Source: an uncultured Leucobacter sp.
GTDB taxonomy: Bacteria; Actinomycetota; Actinomycetes; Actinomycetales; Microbacteriaceae
Reading direction: 5' to 3'
DNA length: 35,720 nt
NCBI GenBank assembly: GCA_945952575.1
Contig: CAMFIY010000001.1
Location: forward strand, 1-35,720
Part shown: piece by piece, positions 1 to 7,373 of the stretch
Layout: each line of letters starts with the position of its first letter
Position numbering within the stretch: the stretch's first letter is position 1
The notes under the pieces: generated by a model
What the model was told of the DNA's origin: nothing
Databases searched by the model: none
Seen by the model: the letters and a program-made list of their open reading frames with translations, nothing else
Translations under genes and position numbers: made by a program

Positions 1-23
1 TCGGAGATGTGTATAAGAGACAG
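1..23 (+). other. Nextera sequencing adapter (artefact)
   Basis: The first 23 bases end in the Tn5 mosaic-end sequence (AGATGTGTATAAGAGACAG at 5-23) preceded by TCGG from the read-2 adapter. This is library adapter, not genome. A reading frame through it begins MYKRQ, a familiar adapter-derived peptide. Genomic sequence begins at 24. Confidence 0.97.
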
Positions 24-150
24 CGCCGACGGTGCCTTCGGCGCCGGTGCGTCCCCGGCGCCCGGAGCGGCATCGCCGGGCGTGAACGGGATCACGGTCA
101 CCCTGCACGAGTCGCATATCGCCTGGGCCGCCTATTCGAGGCCGGTATGA
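24..150 (+). CDS. 6-pyruvoyl-tetrahydropterin synthase / 6-carboxytetrahydropterin synthase family protein, C-terminal fragment
   Basis: This is the last 42 codons of a gene cut by the contig start, read in the frame ending at the TGA at 148-150. The tail reads GVNGITVTLHESHIAWAAY and then SRPV. A closing beta-strand with an E-S-x-x-x-A-x-Y pattern is typical of the C-terminus of the PTPS/QueD family, which acts on dihydroneopterin triphosphate. The preceding Gly/Ala/Pro-rich stretch may be a linker or a divergent loop. Its stop codon overlaps the next start (ATGA), so it is translationally coupled to the glycosyltransferase. A RibD-like reductase later in the operon fits a pteridine or pyrimidine substrate. 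The assignment rests on a short tail and is moderate only; the catalytic histidines lie outside the contig. Confidence 0.5.
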
Positions 151-1211
151 GTGCGCGCCTCACCCTCGTCGTGCCGGCGATGATCGACGATCCCGAGCGG
201 GTCAGCGGCGGCAACGTCTACGATCGCCGCCTGTCCGTCGAGCTGGGTGCGGCAGGCCGCCCGGTCCGGCTCGTGAGGGTCGGCGGTGAGGAGAGGAGTG
301 TCGCGGTGCCGGGCGGATCCCATGCACCGGCTCTCGCACGCGCGCTGGCGGGCCTCCCCGATCGCAGCACCGCGCTGATCGACGGACTGCTCGTGGCACC
401 CGAGCCGAGGGCGGTACTCGCGCATCGCGCACAGCTCGAGCTCGCGATCCTCGTCCACATGGTTCCGCCGGTCCTGAGCGCGGACGAACTGGATGCGCTC
501 CGGTCTGCGGGGCTGCTCGTCGCGACGAGCGAGTGGACCCGGTCGGCACTCGCGGCACGGGGCGTCGAGCCGAGCCGCATCGCCGTCGCGCGCCCGGGGA
601 TCGATCCCGCACCTCTGGCCGCGCACTCGCGGTCGGGCGGGCGCCTGCTGTGCGTCGCCGCCGTCGCCCCCCACAAGGGGCAGGATCTGCTGGTCGGGGC
701 GCTCGCCGGCATCGCGGATCTCGACGGCTGGAGCTGCGTGATCGCCGGATCCCCGACGGCCGCCCCCGGTTTCGCCGCTCGGCTGGAGGCCGGGATCGCG
801 GATGCCGGACTCGACGGGCGGATCGCGTTCGCCGGCGCGCTGGCCGGGGACCGGCTCGAGGCCGCCTACGCGCGGAGCGATCTGCTGGTGCATCCGTCGC
901 GAGGCGAGAGCTATGGGATGGTCGTCGCCGAGGCGCTCGCGCGCGGGATCCCGGTGATCGCCGCTCGGGTCGGGGGCATCGCCGAGGCGGCGGCGCCCCG
1001 TGACGCAGCCCTATTCGTGCCGCCGGAGGACGCCGCGGCGCTCGGCCGGATGCTGCGGCGGTGGCTGACCGAGCGCGGTCTGCGCGTCGCCATGAGGCGC
1101 GCGGCGGCCGATGCCCGGAAGGCGGGGCGGTCGTGGGCGGAGACGGCGGCGGTCGTCTCCCGTGCGCTGGACGACCGCGCCCTCGCGCTGCAGACGGCGG
1201 GTGCGGGATGA
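147..1211 (+). CDS. Glycosyltransferase family 4 (GT-B fold)
   Basis: The 354-residue protein has the two-domain GT-B layout of GT4 enzymes, which transfer a sugar from a nucleotide-sugar to an acceptor in the cytosol. Near residues 18-22 is the N-terminal SGGN loop. The C-terminal half has a CVAAVAPHKGQDLLV segment typical of the donor domain. At about residues 253-261 is the EX7E motif (GESYGMVVAEALARG), followed by PVIAARVGG. The ATG at 147 is chosen because it overlaps the upstream TGA; the open frame continues to position 9 only through adapter sequence. It ends in an ATGA overlap with the methyltransferase. Donor and acceptor cannot be read from sequence; the neighbours suggest a pteridine-like or lipid-linked acceptor. 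Confidence 0.88.
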   Translation: MSARLTLVVPAMIDDPERVSGGNVYDRRLSVELGAAGRPVRLVRVGGEERSVAVPGGSHAPALARALAGLPDRSTALIDGLLVAPEPRAVLAHRAQLELAILVHMVPPVLSADELDALRSAGLLVATSEWTRSALAARGVEPSRIAVARPGIDPAPLAAHSRSGGRLLCVAAVAPHKGQDLLVGALAGIADLDGWSCVIAGSPTAAPGFAARLEAGIADAGLDGRIAFAGALAGDRLEAAYARSDLLVHPSRGESYGMVVAEALARGIPVIAARVGGIAEAAAPRDAALFVPPEDAAALGRMLRRWLTERGLRVAMRRAAADARKAGRSWAETAAVVSRALDDRALALQTAGAG

Positions 1212-2053
1212 GCGAGGTGATCGAGGTCAGCGGCGATTGGCTGGCACTGCGCGAGGCGGAGGACGCCCGCGCTCGCTCGCGCGTGCTGGCCGAGACGACG
1301 GCCGGGCTCCTGCCCGCCGGCCCGATCTCGGTGCACGATCTCGGGAGCGGCACGGGCTCGATGATGCGCTGGCTCGCGCCGATCCTGCCCGGGCCGCAGA
1401 CCTGGACCCTGCACGACTGGAACGCCGAGCTCACCGCGCGGGCAGCCGAGGGCGCGCCGCCTCGCGACCGCCGCGGCGAAGCCGTTTCGATCCGCACGCG
1501 CACCGGCGAGCTCGAGCGGCTCGAGGCGCACGACCTCGCCGGAGCCTCCCTCGTGACCGCGTCGGCGCTCCTCGACGTGCTCACCGAGGCCGAACTGCGC
1601 GCGATCGTGGGCGCATGCGTCGCGGTCGGCGCGCCGAGCCTCCTCGCGCTCAGCGTGACCGGCGAGGTCGAGCTCCGGCCGGCGGATCCGCTCGACGCTC
1701 GCATCTCTCGGCTCTTCAACGCCCACCAGCAGCGGGGCGTCGACGGCAGGGAGCTGCTCGGACCGAAGGCCCCGACCCTCGTCGCGCGTCTCTTCGCGCG
1801 CGCCGGATGGCGGGTCGAACGGGTGCGGACCGAGTGGCGACTCGACGCCGGTGACCCCCGGCTGCTCGAGGCGTGGCTCGACGGATGGGTGGAGGCGGCT
1901 GCGGAGCAGTCCGCCGCGGGGACGGGCGCGGGGCGGGATCCCGATCTGCACCGGGAGGCCGCCGGCTATCGGCGGCTCCGGTCCGCTCAATCGCGTCGCG
2001 GCGACCTCTCCGCCGCGGTCGCCCACGTCGACCTGCTGGCGGTGCCGCGATGA
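1208..2053 (+). CDS. Class I SAM-dependent methyltransferase
   Basis: The 281-residue protein has motif I at about residues 40-48 (VHDLGSGTGSMMRWLAP), the glycine-rich SAM loop. A following acidic strand end (LHDWN) fits ribose binding, and ASLVTASALLDVL is a motif IV-like strand. The C-terminal part carries LFARAGWRVERVRTEW, common in small-molecule methyltransferases. The start at 1208 overlaps the previous stop by 4 nt and its own TGA overlaps the next ATG, so all three genes are coupled. It probably methylates the small molecule made by the operon; the atom methylated is unknown. Confidence 0.85.
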   Translation: MSEVIEVSGDWLALREAEDARARSRVLAETTAGLLPAGPISVHDLGSGTGSMMRWLAPILPGPQTWTLHDWNAELTARAAEGAPPRDRRGEAVSIRTRTGELERLEAHDLAGASLVTASALLDVLTEAELRAIVGACVAVGAPSLLALSVTGEVELRPADPLDARISRLFNAHQQRGVDGRELLGPKAPTLVARLFARAGWRVERVRTEWRLDAGDPRLLEAWLDGWVEAAAEQSAAGTGAGRDPDLHREAAGYRRLRSAQSRRGDLSAAVAHVDLLAVPR

Positions 2054-3108
2054 CCCGGCGCCCGCGTGCGGTCCCCGGCTTCGCGGCCGCGACCCGGTCG
2101 GTCGCCCGTTCGCGCTGGACCGGCCCGGCCGTGGGCGTCGTCGTGCTCGTGGCGCTCCTCGCCGCGCTGGGCGCGGAACCCTTCCTGCGCGGGCTCCGGA
2201 GCCTCACCCCGTCGGTGGCGCTGGCGGCGGTCGCGCTGACCGCGCTCGCGACCGGGGCGGCGGCCTGGCGCTGGGTGGTCGTGTCTCGGCGGTTCGGCAT
2301 CGAGCTGCCCTGGGGCGCCGCGTTCGGCCTCTACTACCGCTCGCAGCTGCTCAACACGATTCTGCCGGGCGGGGTGCTCGGCGACGTCGGCCGGGCGGTG
2401 GACCACGGTCGGCGGATCGCCGGAGTCGGTCCTGCCGCACGCGTCGTCGTGGTGGAGCGCATGCTCGGCCAGCTCGTCCAGGTGATCGCGACGCTCGCGA
2501 TCCTGGGCCTGATCGACGCCCGGTATGCCGTGGGCTTCGCACCGGTGCTCGGGGCGGTGCTCGGGATCGTGGCCGGGTTTCTCGCGCTCGCCGCGGCGGC
2601 GAGCGGCCGGTTCCGGCGGAGGACGAGACGGGAGCTGCGCGGGATCGTCGCCGCACTGCGCTCGTCGAGCGCCGCACTGCAGATCGTCACGGCGTCGCTG
2701 CTCGTGGTCGGCTGCCATGCGTCGACGTTCGTCCTCGCGGCCGGCGCCGTCGGGATGAACGCAGCGACGCCCCCGGGGCAGCTGCTCGCTCTCGCCCTCG
2801 TCGTGCTGCTCGCCGCTGCTCTGCCGATCAGCATCGGCGGTTGGGGTCCGCGCGAGGGGGTCGCCGCCTGGGCGTTCGCGCTCGCAGGCTACGGGGCCGG
2901 GACGGGTGTCGCCGCGGCCACCCTCTTCGGCGTGCTCGCCTTCATCTCAGTCATCCCGGGCGCGGTCGCGGCTCAGGCCGCCGCCCTCATCATCAGGAGG
3001 TCCCACCGTGAACGAACATCCCTACGTGGTCCTGAATTGCGCGATCTCCCTGGACGGGTACATCGACACGGAGCGCCCGCCGCGGCTCCTCCTCTCGAAC
3101 GTGGCTGA
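2050..3108 (+). CDS. Lysylphosphatidylglycerol synthase-type (UPF0104) integral membrane protein
   Basis: The 352-residue protein has about seven or eight hydrophobic helices. The segment YYRSQLLNTILPGGVLGDVGRAVDHGRR is the signature of the membrane part of MprF-like flippases (LPG synthase TM family), as is SIGGWGPREGVAAWAFA near the C-terminus. Members move or anchor lipid-linked molecules; this one lacks the cytoplasmic aminoacyl-transfer domain. It begins in an ATGA overlap with the methyltransferase. Its frame continues about 100 nt into the next gene, giving a basic, non-membrane tail after IIRRSHRERTS. Homologues normally end near position 3000, so the tail may be a recent extension. 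Inferred role: export or flipping of the glycosylated product. Confidence 0.82.
   Translation: MTRRPRAVPGFAAATRSVARSRWTGPAVGVVVLVALLAALGAEPFLRGLRSLTPSVALAAVALTALATGAAAWRWVVVSRRFGIELPWGAAFGLYYRSQLLNTILPGGVLGDVGRAVDHGRRIAGVGPAARVVVVERMLGQLVQVIATLAILGLIDARYAVGFAPVLGAVLGIVAGFLALAAAASGRFRRRTRRELRGIVAALRSSSAALQIVTASLLVVGCHASTFVLAAGAVGMNAATPPGQLLALALVVLLAAALPISIGGWGPREGVAAWAFALAGYGAGTGVAAATLFGVLAFISVIPGAVAAQAAALIIRRSHRERTSLRGPELRDLPGRVHRHGAPAAAPPLERG
2995..3007 (+). promoter_or_regulatory. Ribosome binding site that fixes the GTG start of the reductase
   Basis: AGGAGG at 2995-3000 lies seven bases before GTG at 3008. It sits inside the coding tail of the preceding membrane-protein gene. It is the strongest Shine-Dalgarno in this operon and supports 3008 over any upstream in-frame start. 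Confidence 0.75.
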
Positions 3109-3748
3109 CTTCGACCGGGTCGACGAGGTCCGTGCGGCCAGCGACGTGATCCTGGTCGGCGCGCGCACGGTGCGCCGCGACAATCCGAGGCTGCTGGTCC
3201 GCAGCGATGAGCGCCGTGAGCGCCGGGTCGCGGCCGGTCGCCCCGCTTCGCCGTGCAAGGCGACCGTGACGGCGAGCGGAGATCTCGATCCTCGGGCCGC
3301 GTTCTTCGCCCAGGGCGACGCCCCGAAGCTCGTCTACTGCCCGCGCGGCGAGGAGCGGCGGCTGCGGCGGCGGCTCGGCGAGCTCGCGACCGTCGTGCCG
3401 CTCGGCCGGGAGGTGCGGATGCCGGATCTGCTCGAGGATCTGGGCGCACGCGGCTCGCGGCGCCTCCTGGTCGAGGGCGGTGGGATGACGCTCACGCAGT
3501 TCTTGGCCGCCGACCTCGTGGATGAGCTGCTGCTCGCGGTCGCTCCCTTCTTCGTCGGCGACCGTCGAGCGCCGCGCTTCGTCGGTGACGCCGCGTTCCC
3601 CTGGAGCGGTGACCGGCGCGCCGCGCTCATCGAGACCCGGACCATCGGCGACGTCGTCCTGCTGCGCTACGCGCTCTCGGATCGCTTCGGGGAGCGACCG
3701 CCGCTCAGCGCGGATCAGGGTCGGGAGCTCGCCCGGGAGGCCCGATGA
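3008..3748 (+). CDS. RibD C-terminal / dihydrofolate-reductase-like family reductase
   Basis: The 246-residue protein matches the RibD_C family of NADPH-dependent pyrimidine and pteridine reductases. It opens with VVLNCAISLDGYIDT, then SDVILVGARTVRRDNPRLLVR, and later RRLLVEGGGMTLTQFLAADL followed by VDELLLAVAPFFVGD. These are the nucleotide-binding and substrate motifs of the fold. The RibD deaminase domain is absent, so it is probably not the housekeeping riboflavin enzyme. With the PTPS-like gene upstream, reduction of a GTP-derived heterocycle is the natural inference. The GTG start is set by AGGAGG at 2995. Its TGA overlaps the next ATG. Confidence 0.87.
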   Translation: MNEHPYVVLNCAISLDGYIDTERPPRLLLSNVADFDRVDEVRAASDVILVGARTVRRDNPRLLVRSDERRERRVAAGRPASPCKATVTASGDLDPRAAFFAQGDAPKLVYCPRGEERRLRRRLGELATVVPLGREVRMPDLLEDLGARGSRRLLVEGGGMTLTQFLAADLVDELLLAVAPFFVGDRRAPRFVGDAAFPWSGDRRAALIETRTIGDVVLLRYALSDRFGERPPLSADQGRELAREAR

Positions 3749-5409
3749 GCGGTACCGGTGCGCGTTCGATGCGCTCGTCGCGGGCCGTCGTGCTCACCGC
3801 CGCGGCCGCTGCGGTGCTCTTCGTCGTCGCACTCGCGCCGGGGGTCATCGGCGCGGGATCCGCACGGGCGCTGGTCCGGCTCCCGCTCGAGATCCCGATC
3901 GCACTGATCCTGCTGCTCGTGATCCGCGGCCGCCGGGCGAGGCGGGCGGTCGCGACCCTCGTGGCCCTGCTGCTGGTGCTGGCGATCATCGACGCCGCGC
4001 TCGATCGGGTGTTCGCCGAGACCGTGGGGCACGCGTTCGACCCGGTGACGGGGTGGCCCGAGCTGGTGAGCGGCTACGGGGTGATCCGGGATTCGCTCGG
4101 GTGGATCCGAGCGTTCGTCCTGCTGATCCTCGTGGCCCTCGCCTCCGCGTGGGCGGTCGTCGCCGTCGCCGCCTCGCTCCTCCGCGTCGCGCAGGCACTG
4201 TCGGCCCGGCGCTCGCGGGGCGCCGCGACGCTGGTCGCGATCACAGCGTCCTGGCTGGTTCTCGCGCTGCTCGGCGTGCAGCTCGCTCCGGGTGAGCCGG
4301 CCGCTGCGGCGGATGCGGTCGACGCCGTCGTCGACGAGACCGCGCGGCAGATCGCGGCTGCGAACGAGAACGCCGCCTTCGAGCGGGCGATCGCGACCGA
4401 CGCCTTCGCCGGGTCGCCCGGGTCCGAGCTGCTGACGGGGCTCGCCGGCAAGGATGTCGTGGTGGCATTCATAGAGAGCTACGGGCGCTCCGCGGTCGAG
4501 GGCTCGTCGTTCTCGCCCGGCGTGAACCGGGTGCTGACGCGCGGTGAGGCCCGACTCGCTGCGCACGGCTACGCGTCGCGCAGCGCGTTCCTCGTCTCGC
4601 CGGCCTTCGGCGGTATGAGCTGGCTGGCGCACTCCACGCTGCAGTCCGGGCTGTGGATCGATTCGCAGCAGAAGTACGACCGCGTCACCTCCGGTTCCCG
4701 TCTCACGCTGAGCGCGGCGTTCGGGCGCGCGGGTTGGCGCACGGTCAGCGATGTCCCCTCGAACACGCGGGACTGGCCGGTCGGCCGCGACTTCTACGGC
4801 TTCGATGCCCAGCTGAACGCGCTGAACGTGGGGTATCGGGGGCCGCGCTTCAGCTACGCCCAGGTGCCCGACCAGTTCACGTGGGCTGCGTTCCGGAGAC
4901 TCGAGCTGGCCGCACCTCACCGGCCGGTGATGGCCGAGATCGACTTCGCCTCCTCGCACATGCCCTGGACGCCGTTGCCGAGCATGGTGCCGTGGGAGTC
5001 GCTGGGCGACGGTTCCGTCTACGCGCCGCAACCGGGCACGGGGATCGCACCCATGACCGCGTGGGAGGATCCGGATCTCGTGAGGCAGCTCTACGGCCGG
5101 TCGATCGAGTACTCACTGAACGCCCTCTTCTCCTACCTCACCGCCTATGACGACCCGGACCTCGTGCTCGTCGTGCTTGGCGATCATCAGCCGGCTCCCG
5201 TGGTGAGCGGCGCCGGTGCGAGCCACGACGTGCCGATCAGCATCATCGCGAAGGATCCCGCGGTGATGAACCGCATCGAGGGATGGCGCTGGCAGCCGGG
5301 GATGCGGCCGGATGCGGCAGCGCCCGAGTGGCGCATGGACCGGTTCCGGGATCGCTTCCTCGAGGCCTACGGACCCCGGGCGTCCGCGCCCGCAGCGCCC
5401 GCGGACTGA
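3745..5409 (+). CDS. Membrane-anchored sulfatase / alkaline-phosphatase-superfamily protein
   Basis: The 554-residue protein has about five N-terminal membrane helices (residues 10-180) and then an extracytoplasmic domain. That domain starts VVVAFIESYGRSAVEG (about 245), the metal-binding first strand of LTA-synthase-like sulfatases. GGMSWLAHSTLQSGLW (about 292) holds a Thr in the nucleophile region. IDFASSHMPW and LVVLGDHQPAPVV (late metal-binding GDHxP) follow. The architecture matches lipoteichoic-acid-synthase-like phosphotransferases and hydrolases acting on the outer membrane face. It starts at an ATGA overlap. In this operon it may transfer a phospho-group to, or remove one from, the exported product. 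The substrate is not recognisable. Confidence 0.82.
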   Translation: MSGTGARSMRSSRAVVLTAAAAAVLFVVALAPGVIGAGSARALVRLPLEIPIALILLLVIRGRRARRAVATLVALLLVLAIIDAALDRVFAETVGHAFDPVTGWPELVSGYGVIRDSLGWIRAFVLLILVALASAWAVVAVAASLLRVAQALSARRSRGAATLVAITASWLVLALLGVQLAPGEPAAAADAVDAVVDETARQIAAANENAAFERAIATDAFAGSPGSELLTGLAGKDVVVAFIESYGRSAVEGSSFSPGVNRVLTRGEARLAAHGYASRSAFLVSPAFGGMSWLAHSTLQSGLWIDSQQKYDRVTSGSRLTLSAAFGRAGWRTVSDVPSNTRDWPVGRDFYGFDAQLNALNVGYRGPRFSYAQVPDQFTWAAFRRLELAAPHRPVMAEIDFASSHMPWTPLPSMVPWESLGDGSVYAPQPGTGIAPMTAWEDPDLVRQLYGRSIEYSLNALFSYLTAYDDPDLVLVVLGDHQPAPVVSGAGASHDVPISIIAKDPAVMNRIEGWRWQPGMRPDAAAPEWRMDRFRDRFLEAYGPRASAPAAPAD

Positions 5410-5483
5410 ACCTTTCCGCCGTCCGCCTCGTGTTCCCCGCAAGGCCTCACCGACGAGGTCGGATCCGGAAGGCAGGTTGCCCC

Positions 5484-5882
5484 ATGACCGACACCACCAC
5501 GCGCCCGATCCCGTTCCTGCGCCTCCTCGGCGCCGCCGCGCTGCTCGCGACGGGCGCGATCCACGTCTATCTGATCTTCACGGGGGTCGGCGGGATCCTG
5601 GGCGTGATGTTCGCGCTGAACGGCGCAGCCGGTATCGTGCTCGGGATCGGGCTGCTCGTGCTCCACGGTCGTCTGCTGTTGGCGGCGGCGGTACTCGGGC
5701 TGCTGTTCCTGATCGCGAGCCTCGCGGCCCTGCTCCTCGCGCTCACCGTCGGGCTGTTCGGGATCACGGAGGTGTGGAGCTTCCGAATGGTGCCCGAGAC
5801 CGTGATCGTCGAGTCGATCGGCGTGATCCTGCTCGCGGTCACCACGGGCGCCCTGCTCCGCACCGCGCGAGATCGCCGCTGA
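5484..5882 (+). CDS. Small four-helix membrane protein of unknown function
   Basis: The 132-residue protein is almost entirely hydrophobic, with four predicted membrane spans (about 12-32, 37-58, 62-87 and 105-125). IHVYLIFTGVGGILGVMF is its most distinctive stretch. ATG at 5484 is preceded by a GGAAGGCAGG-like ribosome site, and the gene lies 74 nt after the sulfatase gene. It could be a weakly coupled last gene of the operon or a separate unit. It converges on the anti-sigma gene with only 8 nt between stops. I do not recognise a function. Confidence 0.7.
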   Translation: MTDTTTRPIPFLRLLGAAALLATGAIHVYLIFTGVGGILGVMFALNGAAGIVLGIGLLVLHGRLLLAAAVLGLLFLIASLAALLLALTVGLFGITEVWSFRMVPETVIVESIGVILLAVTTGALLRTARDRR

Positions 5883-5890
5883 GCGATGCG

Positions 5891-6694
5891 CTACGAGCGG
5901 TAGGCGGATCCGGGCGGCGGCTCCTTCGGGGCCGAGGCGTCGCCCGAGACCGGCAGCTCGGTCAGCACGTCGCCCGCCTCGGTCCGGATCTCGACCGAGC
6001 CGATCTCGCGCATGCTCAGCGCGGTGCCCGCGCTGAGGGTGGCGGTCGATCCCGGGCCCGCGCGCCAGGAGGAGACCGTGGTCACCCTGCCGCTCGTGTC
6101 GACGACCGCGAGCACATAGGTCCAGACCTTGCCTGCAGCCGATCCCGATTCCTCCGGGTAGGCGCAGGAGAGCTCGATCCGCGTGCCCCAGGCCACGCTG
6201 TCGAGCGCGACCGAGGCCTCGAGCGGGCTCTGCGCGACGTTGACCATCGGCACCAGCGCGGTGGGCGCGGCCGGCTGCAGCACCGGGATCGCGATCGCGG
6301 CGGCGATCGCAGCTGCGGCTGTGACAGCAAGCGCCCCGGTGGCGATCCGCCGCCGGAGCCGGCGCATCCGGGCCCGCCGCACGACCGCGTGCCGGACGGA
6401 AGGATCCGGGCCCGAGGCCCCGGCGGTGCCGTCGGGTTCGGCACCGGAGGCGATCACGGCCGCGACCGCGGCGTCCGCGACGGCGGGTGCGGCGGCGAGT
6501 GCGCCGTGATCCCGCACCGACTGCGCGCTGACCCGGGAGAGCAGCGCGACGGTCGGCGTGAGCTCGGCGATCAGCGAGCGGCACTCGGTGCAGCCGGCGA
6601 CATGAGCCTCGTACTCGTGACGCTCGGCCGCGGGGAGCGCGCCGATCGCGTAGGCGGCGTCCCACTGCGCATACCGTTCGTGCTCGGGGTTCAT
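5891..6694 (-). CDS. Anti-sigma factor, RskA/RslA-like with zinc-binding anti-sigma domain
   Basis: The 267-residue protein has an N-terminal ZAS domain with H31-x3-C35-x2-C38 (HVAGCTEC). That helical domain holds an ECF sigma factor at the membrane and often releases it on oxidation. One membrane helix follows at about residues 115-137 (IATGALAVTAAAAIAAAIAIPVL). The extracytoplasmic domain is of the anti-sigma-K type (residues 150-267, ending PPGSAYRS). Its ATG overlaps the sigma factor stop by 4 nt, the usual arrangement for matched pairs. It should sequester the adjacent SigL-like factor until a membrane or redox signal triggers proteolysis or zinc loss. Confidence 0.88.
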   Translation of the reverse strand: MNPEHERYAQWDAAYAIGALPAAERHEYEAHVAGCTECRSLIAELTPTVALLSRVSAQSVRDHGALAAAPAVADAAVAAVIASGAEPDGTAGASGPDPSVRHAVVRRARMRRLRRRIATGALAVTAAAAIAAAIAIPVLQPAAPTALVPMVNVAQSPLEASVALDSVAWGTRIELSCAYPEESGSAAGKVWTYVLAVVDTSGRVTTVSSWRAGPGSTATLSAGTALSMREIGSVEIRTEAGDVLTELPVSGDASAPKEPPPGSAYRS

Positions 6695-7197
6695 CGGATC
6701 ACCCCTCTCTCTTGCAGCGCCAGACGCAGGGCGCGGAGCCCGTAGTGCAGTCTGGACTTCACCGTCCCCTCGGGGATCTCGAGCTCGGCGGCGGTCTGCG
6801 CGATGCTGCGCCCGCCGTAGTAGGCGACCACGATGACGGCGCGGTGCTCGGTGCTGAGCGTCGCGAGCGCTTCGTGGATGAGGATCGCGTCGAAGACCGC
6901 GTCGGTGTCGTCGGAGCTCACCGGCTCGGGCAGCTCGGCCACGGTCAGCTCGCGCCGCTTCCGGGCGCTGCGCGCCTCGTCGATGACGAGGTTGCGGGCG
7001 ACGGTGAAGAGCCAGGCGCGGGTCTCCGTCGGGTCGTCCTCCATGATCTTCGGGGTGCGCCAGGCGCGGAGCAGCGTCTCCTGGACGATGTCGTCGGCGA
7101 ATGCGCCGTCCCCGGTCAGGTGGACGACATAGCGCCAGACCGGTTTCGCGTGCAGGTCGTAGAGCGCGGTCAGGCGATCGATGTCCTGGGCCGCCAT
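6691..7197 (-). CDS. ECF RNA polymerase sigma factor, SigL-like
   Basis: The 168-residue protein has both ECF regions. Sigma-2 is LTALYDLHAKPVWRYVVHL and DIVQETLLRAW (residues 8-47). Sigma-4 is LSTEHRAVIVVAYYGGRS through EIPEGTVKSRLHYGLRALR (residues 115-160). From memory of the family it resembles mycobacterial SigL strongly across both regions, including TRAWLFTVARNLVIDEARSA. The start is supported by GGAGGTGAT about 6 nt upstream on the minus strand. It is coupled to its anti-sigma gene by an ATGA overlap. A TGAACT-N16-CGTGG element upstream suggests it drives its own operon. Confidence 0.92.
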   Translation of the reverse strand: MAAQDIDRLTALYDLHAKPVWRYVVHLTGDGAFADDIVQETLLRAWRTPKIMEDDPTETRAWLFTVARNLVIDEARSARKRRELTVAELPEPVSSDDTDAVFDAILIHEALATLSTEHRAVIVVAYYGGRSIAQTAAELEIPEGTVKSRLHYGLRALRLALQERGVIR

Positions 7198-7221
7198 CGC
7201 ATCACCTCCCCTTGACCTAGT

Positions 7222-7248
7222 CCACGAAGGCGGGACTCGAGAAGTTCA
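7222..7248 (-). promoter_or_regulatory. ECF-type promoter for the sigL-like/anti-sigma operon
   Basis: On the minus strand, TGAACT (7248-7243) is followed after 16 nt by CGTGG (7226-7222). This is the TGAAC/CGT layout used by SigL-group ECF factors. The -10 lies about 25 nt before the sigma ATG at 7197, leaving a short leader that contains the GGAGGTGAT ribosome site. The match is visible; autoregulation is inferred. Confidence 0.6.
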
Positions 7249-7373
7249 GTCTCATTATCCCGGTCCGGCCGGTCAGGCCAAGGGGAGGGGCTGGTACACG
7301 ATTCCCTAGTCTGGAGAGGGATGACCGCCTCGGCGATTCAGGATCAGGCGAGGAAACCCACGGAGTGCTCCCG

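Noticed and set aside
202..2718. Long minus-strand frames opposite the GT, methyltransferase and membrane genes
   Set aside because: They are Arg/Ser/Pro-rich shadows with no domains. The plus strand has family motifs and coupled starts.
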